Source: Lactuca virosa (lineage: Eukaryota > Streptophyta > Magnoliopsida > Asterales > Asteraceae). Taken from it: a stretch of DNA of 64,000 nt. Position 1 is the stretch's first letter, and every line of letters begins with the position of its first letter. The notes beneath the pieces were generated by a model, which ran no database searches, was not told the origin of the DNA, and was given only the letters and a program-made list of their open reading frames with translations. The position numbers and the translations under genes were made by a program. Shown one piece after another: positions 35,753 through 46,706 of the stretch. Location of the stretch: NCBI GenBank assembly GCA_928212115.1, contig CAKMRJ010005634.1, positions 122,838,613 to 122,902,612 on the forward strand. Reading direction: 5' to 3'.

Positions 35753-35819
35753 TGTGCCAGTTGTGTATTAAAATAGAAATTGATTTTTCTTTTAATTATG
35801 ACTTTTGACAAAACTACCC

Positions 35820-36039
35820 TTACTAATTAAATATGTGTCATTGTATGTATGAGGACAATTTGGTCATTTTATAATGGAACATCTTCTAGGCGCCATAATG
35901 TTTTCCGATGAAACACGTTGTTTCAGTTCTTCACTCTTATTTCAGTCACTTGCAAACAACCCCAATTTCAAAATTCCGACAGTCAAAAAACCCTAAAATC
36001 ATTTTCGCAAAATCGTTATCTTAGTGAAGGTTTATTATT
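35820..36039 (+). promoter_or_regulatory. Promoter/5' UTR region of F-box gene 1
   Basis: Contains a stretch resembling 37560-37720 upstream of F-box gene 2: 'tttggtca/cttttt', then 'aggcgccat', then 'cagttcttca'. The shared upstream DNA shows that the duplication unit included control sequences. The transcription start is not resolved. Confidence 0.5.
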
Positions 36040-36924
36040 ATGGAAGCCAGTACTTCTTCGAAGATGAAATCAAGAAATCAAAGGAAATCGCTAACAGACA
36101 TGACATTGGAAGTGATGGAGAAAATAATAGTCGACTTGGGAAAAATTTCAGCAGTCGAGGCTTTCAGGATGAAGAGTGTGTAAGTTTTGTCTTCGATCAT
36201 TCTATTTCACAAGTTTATTTGAGTTGTCTTTACATTTTGGAGTGAATGTTGTGTTTCGTTTGCAGTTGCAGATTCTTTAACGAGGTAGGAAAAACGGATG
36301 AAGTATATAAACATATTGTGGTAGATGGATTACGATTTCGTGGTTGGTCTAACCAGAAACATACAGTTGTCAACAAATGCATAGAGATGAGAAACCCAAA
36401 TATTTTGTTCAGGAATGGATTGGTACGTTGTTATATATATGCATAGTGTTAATTAATTTGTTTCTTGTTTTGCATTACTTTAACTAGAAATTATGTGTTT
36501 AATGTTTTTTTTTCAGATGAAGTTATTTTTCTTAGAAGCTGATCATGAAGGGAAAACGATGCTTGAAGAAGCATCTGCATTGGGACATTTGGATTCAACA
36601 TTTGTCCTGGGAATGATGGTGATGGCTGAAGGGAGACATAGGAAGCAACAAGCTTTGGACATGTTGAACAATGCTTACCGCAGAGCAAGAGGTAAGTTGA
36701 ATCTTAGAGCAACTTGTTCTAAGGTTCATCTCAACTTAAATAGGGAGGGGAGGAAACATGTACACTTCCATGGCTTCCATAGAACTTGTGCAATGCATAA
36801 GTCTGTAATTAGTGTGTTAGACGCTTTTATGAATGGATACAAATGGGTGTTTAGGTGTGAAATTTGTTTGTGGGATGCTTGTTTCGTTAGGTTTTCTAGG
36901 GAGTTTGGTATAACTTATGAGTAG
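36040..36924 (+). CDS. F-box protein with Sel1-like region, gene 1 (At1g67623/At2g35280-like)
   Basis: Three exons: 36040-36179, 36266-36422 and 36517-36924 (introns GTAAGT...TTTGCAG and GTACGT...TTTTTCAG). Together they are 705 nt, about 234 residues, with no stop. The N-terminal F-box-like helix pair reads LTDMTLEVMEKIIVDLGKIS. Then come the family's RFFNEVGKTDEVYKHI, GLRFRGWSNQKH and NPNILFRNGL, and a Sel1/TPR-like part (EGKTMLEEASALGHLDSTF, LGMMVMAEG). F-box proteins usually link SKP1/Cullin1 E3 ligases to target proteins; the target is unknown. A GTAAGT at 36692 could be a fourth donor, which gene 2 uses at the same point. If it is not used, the C-terminus differs from gene 2 and lacks its CxxC end. 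Start chosen because it opens the F-box frame. Confidence 0.72.
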
Positions 36925-37559
36925 TTTGTTGATATGTACTTTCATATTATGACAATTAATGCTATGTATATTCTTTTGGTTTAATATACGAATATATAGT
37001 AATTTACTTGATAAGTAATTACTTGATGTTGTTACTTGATTAGTAAATATGTTGTGTTGTTAAGAAGGGACTAAAAGAGTAAAAGTTTGGAAAGTCATGT
37101 GGCAAAATGATAGTCAACAAAAGTTTACTACTCCTAAAGGATTTGACTGCAAGGACGAAAAGTGTGAAAGTCACTAAAGATTTGTGGCAAAAATCTAAAG
37201 GCACAAAAACTTAATCAAAACTTAAAAATGTAAAAGTTATCACTTCGAGGATTAAAAATGACAAATTCATCAAACATTTGTCGCAAAAACCTAAAAGCAA
37301 ATGTTAATATATATTAATTTTTAATTTGGTTTAATATCAATACATAAATGTATTCTATTTTGGATTTGGTAATTTGGTTTAATATCAATACATGAATATA
37401 TACTGGTAATTTGGTGAAATGTTAATATAAATGTATTACATTATAGATTATGATATATATGTTATTTTTGTCTTTTCCATTTCAACAATCAAAATTCCAC
37501 TTCCATTTCAACATCAAAATTCCACTGTTACCTATAAAATGTTAGAATATTTGAATAAT
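36925..37559. other. Intergenic between the F-box genes
   Basis: AT-rich and presumably holds the 3' end of gene 1. Repeated 'ggtttaatatcaatacat(g)aat' copies (37327, 37376) are noted. No ORF. Confidence 0.4.
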
Positions 37560-37940
37560 GTTTTTTTGACACAAATACCCTTAGTATTCACATATTTGGA
37601 ATGATTTCAAGGGCACTTTGGTCTTTTTGCACTCTAAATCGTTAAGGCGCCATCATACCTCTGACGTCACACCGACGTTATCAGTTCTTCAACCATTCAG
37701 AACGTCTCAACTTTTCCGGACGATAAATTTGAATACAAACACTAAAACCCCCAAATCGTCGAAGGGTAATCGTTCTTAAAATCGATTTTCTCCGATAATA
37801 GAGACTCCTGTACTCCTCGCGACCAGATCATCATAAAGTGAGTTTTTTTTCCATACCCTGTTTTACCGTTTTTCATAGTTACGCTTAATTTTTAAAAAGA
37901 AATTGAAATCAACTACTCCAATGTCTATTTTGTAAGTAGA
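37560..37940 (+). promoter_or_regulatory. Promoter/5' UTR region of F-box gene 2
   Basis: Resembles 35820-36010 upstream of gene 1 (shared 'ggcgccat' and 'cagttcttca' blocks). It includes a TGACGTCA-like CTGACGTCACAC at about 37660, the core of many plant bZIP sites. A GTAAGT-like 'tgtaagtaga' just before the ATG is not needed by the gene model. Confidence 0.45.
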
Positions 37941-38976
37941 ATGTCGAATACTAGAAGTCGTCGTTCGTTAGATGATCTCCCATTAGAGATTTTGAGTTGG
38001 ATATTTGTAGTATTAGGGTCAGAATCTGCGAAAGACATCGTCTCTGCAAGACTTTGGTAATTCTCAATAAACATCAACTAATGAATGTATATTTGATGAA
38101 ATACAACTTTATTTATTTGTTATTTACTGTGTATTTAAATTTTTGAAGTTCAAAGAAGATGTATGAAGTGGGGGGTGATCCTCAAGTGTTCAGAACAGCA
38201 TGCATTGGCATGATTGAAGGAATGGGTCCCAAATATTTGAAAGCTGATTCATTTATACGCACATGTGCATTGCATAATAACATTGAAGCCATGTTCAGAC
38301 AAGGAATTGTATGTGTAATTTCAGTAATCATATGTAATCTATACCATTTATTAATATTTAGTGTCATTGATGTTATATATTGATATTGTTATTCTGTCAA
38401 CAGGATGAGTGCTTTTATTATGGCAATTTTGATTTAGGATTTACTTTGTTGAGACAAGCAGCAAATGAAGATCATCTTGAGGCAATTTATTTGCTTGGAA
38501 TGATCTGCATTTCAAGAGGGCCTCATCAATGTGATGAAGGTATGTATATATGGTATATATGTAAATTAAATTATATATATATAGTTAATTAAGGCATGTT
38601 TGTAGTTTGGGGTTAGTATTTAGTTGTGTTGTGTTGTATAATATTTACTGTTGTATTGAAAAGGATACATTGGATTAATTGATGGATATTTTACTGTGTA
38701 GGTTTACAATTACTTGATGCCTATTTTGGCTGGGCAGTTCCGGATGATAGGGAGTACACGGGTGTTGTTGATAGTGCCAAAGAGTTGTTGCGGGCTGTTG
38801 CTGTTGTTCATAGACTTACAACGAATAACATCACATTCCAATGTGAAGACCCACGTCATTATGTTAAAGGTGCATTTGCAATAGGCCATGAAGAGGATGA
38901 GGATCGACAAAGATATTGCATGGTTTGTCGTTGGTATGTAGAGTATGGTTGGTTTTGTATATTTCTTAAAGTATAA
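37941..38976 (+). CDS. F-box protein with Sel1-like region and C-terminal Cys/His cluster, gene 2
   Basis: Four exons: 37941-38056, 38149-38308, 38404-38539 and 38702-38976. All introns are GT-AG with phases kept; 687 nt, about 228 residues, no stop. The F-box spans DDLPLEILSWIFVVLGSESA to RLCSKKMYEVGG. The middle part has RTCALHNNIEAMFRQGI, then a Sel1-like helix pair GFTLLRQAANEDHLEAIYLL with GMICISRG. The C-terminus has QCEDPRHYVKG and RQRYCMVCRWYVEY, a Cys/His set that could bind zinc. These features fit plant F-box proteins of the At2g35280 group, predicted SCF ubiquitin-ligase adaptors. It is a diverged tandem paralog of gene 1, in the same orientation, inside the CACTA. The intact frame over four exons suggests recent capture or continued selection. 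Confidence 0.8.
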
Positions 38977-39386
38977 ATGGTTGATAATAGATTGGACATT
39001 GAATATTAGTGTTCATATTGTATTGTATATGAAGTTGTATACTACTATAATTTTATTTTGGTTTTATGTTCACATCATTATGTTAAAAGGGCGTTTTAGT
39101 CATTTTTGCTTGCTATGTTGTTTGAGTAGGATGAAGTATACGTAAAACCCCATGTTATTTTTGTGATGAAGTATAGTTAATGGAATTAAAAATAAGTTTG
39201 TAATGAATTCGTTATTAAGGAAAATAATCTACATAGATTATATACTTTAACATGCCCGGTTTTAAGGGTGTGCAAGTGATGCAACCGCACAGGCCCCGGA
39301 AAAAATAGGGTCCGAGTTCTAATAAAATTATATGGTTAATTAGTCATTATATACTATGTTTTTCAAGAAATTATACACAACTTGAT
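38977..39386. other. 3' flank of F-box gene 2
   Basis: AT-rich. A short GC-rich block 'gcaccgcacaggccccgg'-like at about 39270-39300 stands out. No ORF. Confidence 0.4.
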
Positions 39387-39440
39387 TAGCACAATTGGCT
39401 TAACCGCGCCCTTTTCTAGCATAAGCTTAAGTTCGAGTCC
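39387..39440 (+). repeat. tRNA-like Pol III boxes, possible SINE relic
   Basis: TAGCACAATTGG (39387-39398) resembles a Pol III A box (TRGCNNARYNGG), and AGTTCGAGTCC (39430-39440) a B box (GGTTCGANTCC), 31 bases apart as in tRNAs. There is no clear cloverleaf for a working tRNA and no clean poly-A tail. Confidence 0.45.
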
Positions 39441-39609
39441 GCTTGCGAGCAATATCTACTTTTATAATTCATTTTTACATTTTTAGCCATTAGTTTATGC
39501 CACATATTACCAATTCAAAAACATTTCATTCAAACCATATCTTACAAATTCCATTGATCATAATAATAATTCATCCGTAGAATAATAAAATTAATTAAGC
39601 ATACAACAT

Positions 39610-40076
39610 CCCAACAAATGTCGTCACAAATTAGCTACGCGTTTTGTTCCATAGCAAAACAAGCAAACGAAATCATATTCCATAGCAGAATTCCCTAGCA
39701 AAATACCTACGAATGATACTTACATAGCAAATCAACTATGAAGTTGGTTTCCGTGACAAACTTCGTTGCATAGTAACCACAATAATTAATTCCATAGCAG
39801 CAGTACAACGGAAAGTGATTTCGTAACAAATGTCGTTGGAAAATTGCTACGAATTTTTGTTCCATAGAACTATCGGTAACATAATACCAACGGATATGGA
39901 GTCGGTAGCATTTTCCCTAGCAAGTCCCATTCTCGCTACCAGAAATAAAATCCGTAGACAATGCGGTAGCAACATTGCTATGGAACGACATTCCATAGTA
40001 CGATCCATTGTAGATTAACAACGAAAATACGTTCCATAGCGACCTGCCCTAGCAAAATCGCGTTTTTCTTGTAGTG
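39610..40076. repeat. Right subterminal repeats of CACTA
   Basis: Multiple 'TTCCATAGCAAA' / 'CCCTAGCAAAA' / 'GCTACGAA' motifs in both orientations up to the terminal inverted repeat. They are counterparts of the left array. Confidence 0.8.
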
Positions 40077-40079
40077 TCT

Positions 40080-41249
40080 GAATGGTAACATGATATCCTT
40101 ATCAAAACTAAAAGATTTGGTTAAATATGGATAATAATAAGATTATTTTAATTTTAAATTTAACCTAGTGTTTTTGAAAAGTTTTAAAATACACTCTTAT
40201 GGTTTTATAGTTTGAATTTGAAATTAAAAGTTTTAATTTTTGGAAATTTAAATGGTTAAACCCTAGTATTTTTGAACTGTTTAAAAATACACCATCATGG
40301 ATTTTATTAAATTAATTAAGTGGTTAATTAAAAGAGAATTGATAAATCCATTAATGGTTTAAATTTAACTAAATTAAAAGATTAATTTGTTAAAGGATTA
40401 AACCACTTAGTATTTTAAAAGTTTAAAATACACCATTATACTATATAACATTAAAAGTCTAATTTATTATATATGTATAAGAAAAGTCAGTCTTACCGTT
40501 AGTAGGCCTCATTCACGAAGCTGGTCTATAAGGGGTGTTTAAGGAAGCTGCCTATAAAATGACCGCCATTGGGTATCCACTCTTACCCACCGCACTCTTG
40601 ACTAGTGGAGGGTCGTTAGCCGAACGGGTAGGATAGGACACTAACTCGCATAAAAAGTATAATGAATTATAAAGTAGCTAAACGCTTTTATAAATTCCCA
40701 ATCTTAGTTACTTTTGGAAAATGTGAATTTGTTGCTAATTCATGAAATTGCACATTGCACCTTATTGGTCGTTAGTGGAGCGTGTGTGGTTAACCGACAC
40801 ACTAATATGGCACCAGTATTGTTGGCAATGAGTTTCTCGTAAATTATCGTTGATCAATGGAGCGTGTGTGGTTAACCAGCACATTGATTTGATGATAAAT
40901 GACATCGAGAGTACCAAGCTAATTTGCATGGTAATTCACACCTTATTTGTGATCCTCGGTATCCCAGTCACAAATTTAAAGGGCATAATCGAGATTAAAC
41001 ATGCCATTGAAAATTTTAATGAATCTCAAAAGATATAGAAATTTTATTTTAAACCTAATTCGTTAAAATTTCGTTTTTCGTGGTGAAATTGGTAAATTGT
41101 CATTTACCTACCTTCAAATAGTTTGCAATTGGATTACGGCATCCCTCTTCCGAATTGTGAATTATTGTGTTGGGTCCTAGCCTTAATATTTCATTTGGGT
41201 GTTATATTTAGGATTAAATCAACTTAACTTGAATTTTCTCCCTTTGTAG
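40080..41249 (+). other. Leader of element C upstream of gag
   Basis: Shares blocks with the leaders of A and D in the same order: the 'gcctcattcacgaag' block (40510), the 'ggagggtcgttagccgaacggg' block (40605), the GGTTAACC motif twice (40768-40804, 40852-40886) and 'gtgatcctcggtatcccagtcac' (40949). Unlike A and D it lacks the AACTTGAGGACAAGTT palindromes. No ORF. Confidence 0.65.
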
Positions 41250-42017
41250 ATGTCTAGTTCTGACAACTATGGTCTTCCTTATCCTTTTGGGAAAAGTTTT
41301 CCTTCTGAAAATGATTTTCCACGTGTTGATCAAGGTGAGAGATTGTTCCCTTCTTCGTGCATTGGTGGAACTAGAAATCATACTTCTCTTCCTCTACCTC
41401 CTCCAGTGATTCTCCCTGAACCATGTTTTCGTCGACTTGAAAGGTCCAAGGTCACTCAAGCCCTATTGGCATGTAAGCATCGAGATGGAAGTTCTGTGTG
41501 TGCACACGTTCTGAAGATGAAGCTGCACATTGACAGAATGGGAATGTTGGGTGTCGTTTTTCCTAGGAAGCTGGTTGTTGACTTGGTTCTTCAATCTCTT
41601 CCTGAGTCATATAGTCAGTTCGTTAAGGACTACTATATGACAGACCACGACGTGACCCTAATCGATCTGACATATTTGCTAATTGCTGCTAAAGCAGCAA
41701 TGCTTTGGCGCACTGGTCAAGCAAATTTGTTTGGAAGATCTACCTCCCAAATTTCCATGGACATAGGCAATGACAATGTTGATAGTCCAGAAATGATTTC
41801 TTCTCCTAAGAGAGAGAAATTGGCCAGGGTCAAAAAGTTTGACCATAAGAGAAATGCCAGTTCTGAAATAGATTCATGTGCGGATGCAAAAGAAGCCATC
41901 TGTTTCTACTGCCATTTAAAGGGACATTGGAAGCGAAGCTGCCCTGACTACCTGAGATATCTAAGAGATGGTAAAGTCAAATTGTATGACTCTACTTCAG
42001 GTACATCCACTATCTAA
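41250..42017 (+). CDS. gag: Copia-type Gag (UBN2 domain plus CCHC zinc knuckle)
   Basis: Open frame of 255 residues with no stop. The first ~70 residues are Ser/Pro-rich. The UBN2-like capsid part (~85-160) includes SVCAHVLKMKLHIDRMGMLG, LVVDLVLQSLPESY and TLIDLTYLLIAAKAAM. The CCHC knuckle CFYCHLKGHWKRSC (~222-235) is complete. Gag packages element RNA into cytoplasmic particles. In usual Copia elements it continues into protease, integrase, RT and RNase H. Here the frame ends with TAA and is followed by non-coding DNA. A 'gatggtaaagtcaa' stretch after the knuckle is shared with D. The matching gag of A is broken. Intact gag with dead pol resembles TR-GAG elements, which supply Gag and borrow pol. 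Confidence 0.85.
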   Translation: MSSSDNYGLPYPFGKSFPSENDFPRVDQGERLFPSSCIGGTRNHTSLPLPPPVILPEPCFRRLERSKVTQALLACKHRDGSSVCAHVLKMKLHIDRMGMLGVVFPRKLVVDLVLQSLPESYSQFVKDYYMTDHDVTLIDLTYLLIAAKAAMLWRTGQANLFGRSTSQISMDIGNDNVDSPEMISSPKREKLARVKKFDHKRNASSEIDSCADAKEAICFYCHLKGHWKRSCPDYLRYLRDGKVKLYDSTSGTSTI

Positions 42018-45000
42018 CCCTGTTAAGTTCCTATTTATAGATTCTTATTAAATGATGTGTTAATCACATTTTGATGTTTTGTAGGATCGAAGAGAAAGAA
42101 GGAAGCTTAAAAGAAGAGTAAGTTGAGTCTAATCGTGAAGAGATGGATTTCGGTCGCATGGTTCGATGATCAAATTTTTGAGTTGCTGCTTAGGAGTTAT
42201 GATAGAATTGCTTAGGAATATCTAGAAACATAATTTTCATTTGTATTTGCATTGTAAGTACAAGTTTTCCGCATTTTATCAATAAAATAAATTTTGATTT
42301 TATCTTATTTTACGTTTCCTTGCAGTGGCATTTATGAAAAATGGTGTTTGTATTTCTATTATTAGCAATATTGAAAATGGATTTGATTCTTAGTTATATC
42401 GATTGTGGTAGTGTCATAATTTACCAAGTGAGGAAGGATTCTCATCACCCAAGTTTCAATTGGACAAAAACTTGGAATCATGCAATTTGAATTGTGTGAT
42501 GTATGAGAATCTTGGTCTTTGGGAAATTAAGACTAATTCCTTGTTCACATGTATATGTGAGTCAAGTGAAAGACTAAAGGATCTAGTACACATTGATGTG
42601 GACTAGTCAGATCCACCACAAAGGACGATAAAAGTCTATTCGTCATGATTTATTGTTGGTTCAGTAAATATGGTTATACTTACAAGATTAAGTGTAATTA
42701 TGATACATTGAAAAAGTTTTAAAGTATAGCAAAACGAATAAGAAGAATCAATTAGGTAGAAAGATAAAAGTTTCTCCAATCTGAAAGGAAATGAGAGTAC
42801 TTAGTATCGTGTTTTATGATCATCCTAATGATTGTGGAACCATGTCACAATTGATCATCTATGGAAACCTTAGTTCATTTATATGACTAAGAAGAGGAAT
42901 CGAGAATTGTTGAAATAGTTAAATCAAGAATATGCGTCATACTTCGTTCCAAAACAAGTTTTAGAGTCATACTCTAGTTACTACAAGTTGTACCTTGAGT
43001 AACATGTTCTAAGTAGGTTTATTACACCTCATGAAATGTGGAGTAGAAATATTTTTTACTCTTGCACATTTGAATTTGGTAGTTGTGATGTTTTGGTTAA
43101 AGCAAAGACCAACTAAGACCAATTATATGAAGTGTTGTCTTGATAAGAGCACACACTAACTCTTAAATATTTGTTTGTCAAGGAATGTTCCTTGACAGAG
43201 AATCTTATATGTCAAGAGGTCAGTGGGAGTCTAAATGGTCTTGAATAGTTTCAGGATCAAATCAAGAATAAAACTTTTTAGTTATCACTAGCACACGACC
43301 TGAGGTTGATAACCTATCGTGTTGACATGTTGTTGTTTCTGTGCCCATTCCAGTTAGGTTGACTATGCATGTGAGTTCCATGAGTTCTCATTTGATTGTA
43401 TAAGGCAAAGCACCTTGGTCAATGAAAGTACATTGATATGTATGGGTGAGATGCTCAATGACCTGGAAGCATTGGTAGTCCTCTTGTGCTACCAGATGGC
43501 AAGAAATTAAGATTAAGCAAGTTCAGTCCATATGAATTTGGATTTGTCATAAACTTTGTCTTTATGATAGTGGTTGGAAATGACAAATTCACATGGATAG
43601 GCACACATACACCATAAAATCTAAGTGGAATAAGGTTTCTCTTTACTTCATGAAAATGATTGTGAGGAAACACATTCACTAGTAGATTTTAAAGGATTAG
43701 AGTTAGCAGTTGTGAGAATTGCGTTCTCCAATTCGAGTATGATTACAACATCCCTCTTCATAGTTCGAATTGTGAGAAATGGCAAATAGTTTGAACATTC
43801 GGGACTTATTGTTGTAAGTTCTGAAAGGGTTTAGACAGACACATGAGCTATCTAATGAAAGGTGTATGAGCTTGAGAAGTCTAGATAAAGACTTATCGAA
43901 GCACCACGTATCAGAAATCTAAACTTTGGTAAGAAAGCCAATATGCATTGATTTCTAGAAGTACAGCTGATTTCTGGGTACATGTCAAAGCTAGTGGGAG
44001 CATAATTGTTATGCTAGAAAGAACATAATTATTATGCTAGTGGGAGCATGATTGTTATGTAAAGTGTTGCAAGTTAGGGATGCTATTTATAGGAAACAAA
44101 GGTTACAAATTTGCAAAGTTGCAGAGTTTGGAAATTGTTTCACTATAGTAAGATTTAAGGGAGAGGAAAATTGCACTTCATTTCGAATCTAAAAGCTTAG
44201 ATTGAAATTTTAATGGAATTTAGTCATGAACATATATGAACATCATGTTGAAATGATTCAACATAGGAAATTCTATAAATGGGAATATTGTAGCAAAAGA
44301 CTGATCAAGTATCATGCCTTTACGTAAGACATTATGTATCGAATCCCATATGATTTATATATAGGATTGATAACATATGCTATAATTTTCACTCGTTCTA
44401 ATTTTCCAAATGCCTATGGCATTAAGAGGGAAAAAGGACCAGAACCGTATATGACCAAAGTTATTAAACAATTGTCAACGACGATCTGAGGTTCGCTGAA
44501 GATTGGTTACTTGTGGATAGTTGGAAGTATAGTATTAATTTGGACGGACCATATTGACTTGTTCTGAGTAGAGGTAACTCTTGTTCAGAATTGGTAGTCA
44601 TATGGAAGTATGGAAATGTTTCCATTATGGGAGTTGGATATTGAGATATATGTTCAAGTTAGAAACTTTTATGCAATAAGGATGTTCAAAGGAACATACT
44701 TTGAATATGAGACTTCATTTCCATGAAATTGTTTTGTAACAAATCTACAATGGAATGTTTTGTAATATCATTGGCCAAGTCTCTGTGACTTTGGTGCCTA
44801 GACATTATTAAAAGGATCATTGCATGTAAGTTTAGACTCTAACAGATTCTAGTAGTGGCAAGAATTTGATATTCTTACACTTGTGATAAGGATTTGGAAT
44901 TCTGAAATGAGCATCATTGGAAATGTGTTCAATTGATCTATTTCACAAAGAAAGGACTATAGATAAACATAATGTGCATGCTTGGAGCATGGCATGACTA

Positions 45001-45880
45001 TTGTTTTAATTCAAGTAGTAAGTTGATTTTTTGAAATATTATACAATGAATAAGGTCTAATCAATATGGTGATTAAATAATAAGTGTTTTATTTATGTTC
45101 AAAAGTTTTGAGACCATATTGGATTAGGTTATTCTTGTTTTTCACTTCGCATGTTTTACTTCCCGAATAACTAGGTTATTCAAAAATCCACGGTCGATCA
45201 TACTTTGGAAGTAAGTAATGAATTAAGACTGTCATGAATCCGACTGTAGATTGTCTAAGTGCTTAGACATAGCAAATGTTTGCTGCAGTGTTCATGAGTA
45301 CTCCTAAAATAGGAATTTGAGTATTGGATTAACCCACGCTCAAGTATTACTTCATGGATTTTATCACGAGTAATTTTGAGACGATAATATCTTATATTCT
45401 TGAAACGGAGACATATCGTTGTTGTTTATGAGTCGGTTGTGCATTGATAATACGTAAACGCATCAGTAACTTGATGTTATAAAACATATTGTTGTGTTTG
45501 ATCTGATGGGTAAATTGTGCAAGCATATGAGTCAAAGTTTATCCGTTCCTTTTACCCTAAATGGGATAAAAGCGATATCTGTGGGCCCCTCGTTGATTTA
45601 GTAATGACACCCTAAGCGCTTGGCCAAGCATGGAGTGATTTGATTTGTTCAATTAGTCAGTCGTCATAAATCGGAAATCGGGAAACAAACCTTGGACAGA
45701 GAGAATGATTATAATCCATGTCTCATGTCCATATGATATCTTGTAGAATAGAGGAATATTTGATCCCTTATCTAAGGACACGTCACTGATAAGATCAGAG
45801 TTCGAGAGCGGCTTTTTGAAAGCTACGATTGCTAGTCAAATTTTGAAGTCATATTTGCAATAATAGTTATTAGAGTTATC
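42018..45880 (+). pseudogene. Decayed pol tract of element C
   Basis: No ORF above about 75 codons on either strand. Aligns through its length with 8554-12430 of element A (reverse strand), with pol landmarks at the same spots: 'gaagcattggtagtcctcttgtgctaccag' near 43463-43502 against D's EAMAGPESAKW, and the pol end 'atgcttggagcat' at about 44978. Because A and C share the same lesions, pol was already dead in their ancestor. Confidence 0.65.
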
Positions 45881-45892
45881 CAAGTGGGAGAC
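45881..45892 (+). other. Polypurine tract of element C
   Basis: CAAGTGGGAGAC immediately before the LTR start TGTTGG at 45893. Confidence 0.85.
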
Positions 45893-46706
45893 TGTTGGAT
45901 TAGGTGTCTAAGCCCATAACTATATTGGTATGTACTTGATTTGATATATAGCATGGTCCTTTTGGGTTGCCTTCACTCATGCAACTTGACAGGATGACTG
46001 GTGGAGAGAAAGTAGGATTTATTATTTGAAATAATAAAATGCTACTCAAAAATTATTTTATTAATATATTATTTGGAAATCATATGATTAATTGGTGATT
46101 AATCAGAAATTAATTTGATATTAATTCTGAGATTAAAGGAACTGATTAATAATGGAGGGGCTGTTCTGCAAATCATTGATAACTGCAGAACTGGGCTATT
46201 GGACTCCTTAATTAGGAGTGGACGAAATCATATAGGGAGGCCCTATAGATTTCATCCAAGGCCTCATAAGGAGGAGTCCATGGGCTGCTTAAGCCTTAAG
46301 CAGGAATTAGGGTTTCCTCCAGAAACCCTAGCAGCCCACAGCTATGTAAGGAACCCCTTTACATGGAATTTTTGGCTTAGGCACTCTAGATTGAAACCCT
46401 GGCCAAAAATCCTTGTCTCTCCTTCTTCATCCTTTGCATTGAGTGTTTGTGACTCCATTAGAGGTGAAACACTTGGGGCACTAAGCTTTCAAGAGTCAAG
46501 GACTTTAAGGATTGTCTTGTTATTACAATATAACAAGTGACGTAATCTTCTAATCCTATTTCATATGTGAATTTCGAAATTGTATGCTAGTATATAGGAT
46601 TATTTCTTTGGTATTCAATTTGTATGTTCAATAGAGAAAAACTTAGATCCAAAGCAATTAGGGTTGCCTGATCACATAGGAATGTATATATGCTCAAAAC
46701 CCATCA
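45893..46706 (+). repeat. 3' LTR of element C
   Basis: Starts TGTTGGATTAGGTGTC and ends CCCATCA. Followed by the duplicated target TACAC (46707-46711). Confidence 0.92.

Larger units (their letters stand above)
31613..40076. mobile_element. CACTA (En/Spm) transposon with two F-box genes, 8464 bp
   Basis: Ends are perfect inverted repeats of 24 bp (31613-31636 and 40053-40076) starting CACTACAAGAAA. Three-base duplication TCT flanks it (31610-31612, 40077-40079), as expected for CACTA elements. Both ends have long subterminal repeat arrays. Inside are a minus-strand transposase-associated gene with frameshifts (32303-34248), a 50/61-bp minisatellite (34930-35752), two intact plus-strand F-box genes (36040-36924, 37941-38976) and a tRNA-like stretch (39387-39440). 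No TNP2/TNPD-type catalytic transposase is visible, so it should be non-autonomous. It inserted in element C after C had itself inserted. Confidence 0.92.
30581..46706 (+). mobile_element. Element C: non-autonomous Copia-type retrotransposon with intact gag, carrying a CACTA insertion
   Basis: LTRs of 811 and 814 bp (30581-31391 and 45893-46706) are nearly identical and bracketed by TACAC. The primer site is at 31393-31405 and the polypurine tract CAAGTGGGAGAC at 45881-45892. Order: short leader start, CACTA transposon (31613-40076), rest of leader (40080-41249), intact gag ORF (41250-42017), then 3.9 kb with no ORF that aligns with element A's dead pol. Subtracting the CACTA and its duplication leaves about 7.66 kb, matching element A (7.75 kb). 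The left LTR lacks six bases near its start (TG then TAGGTGTC, against TGTTGGATTAGGTGTC). Confidence 0.9.

Noticed and set aside
39387..39440. Functional tRNA gene
   Set aside because: Only the A and B boxes fit. Acceptor and anticodon stems cannot be formed convincingly.
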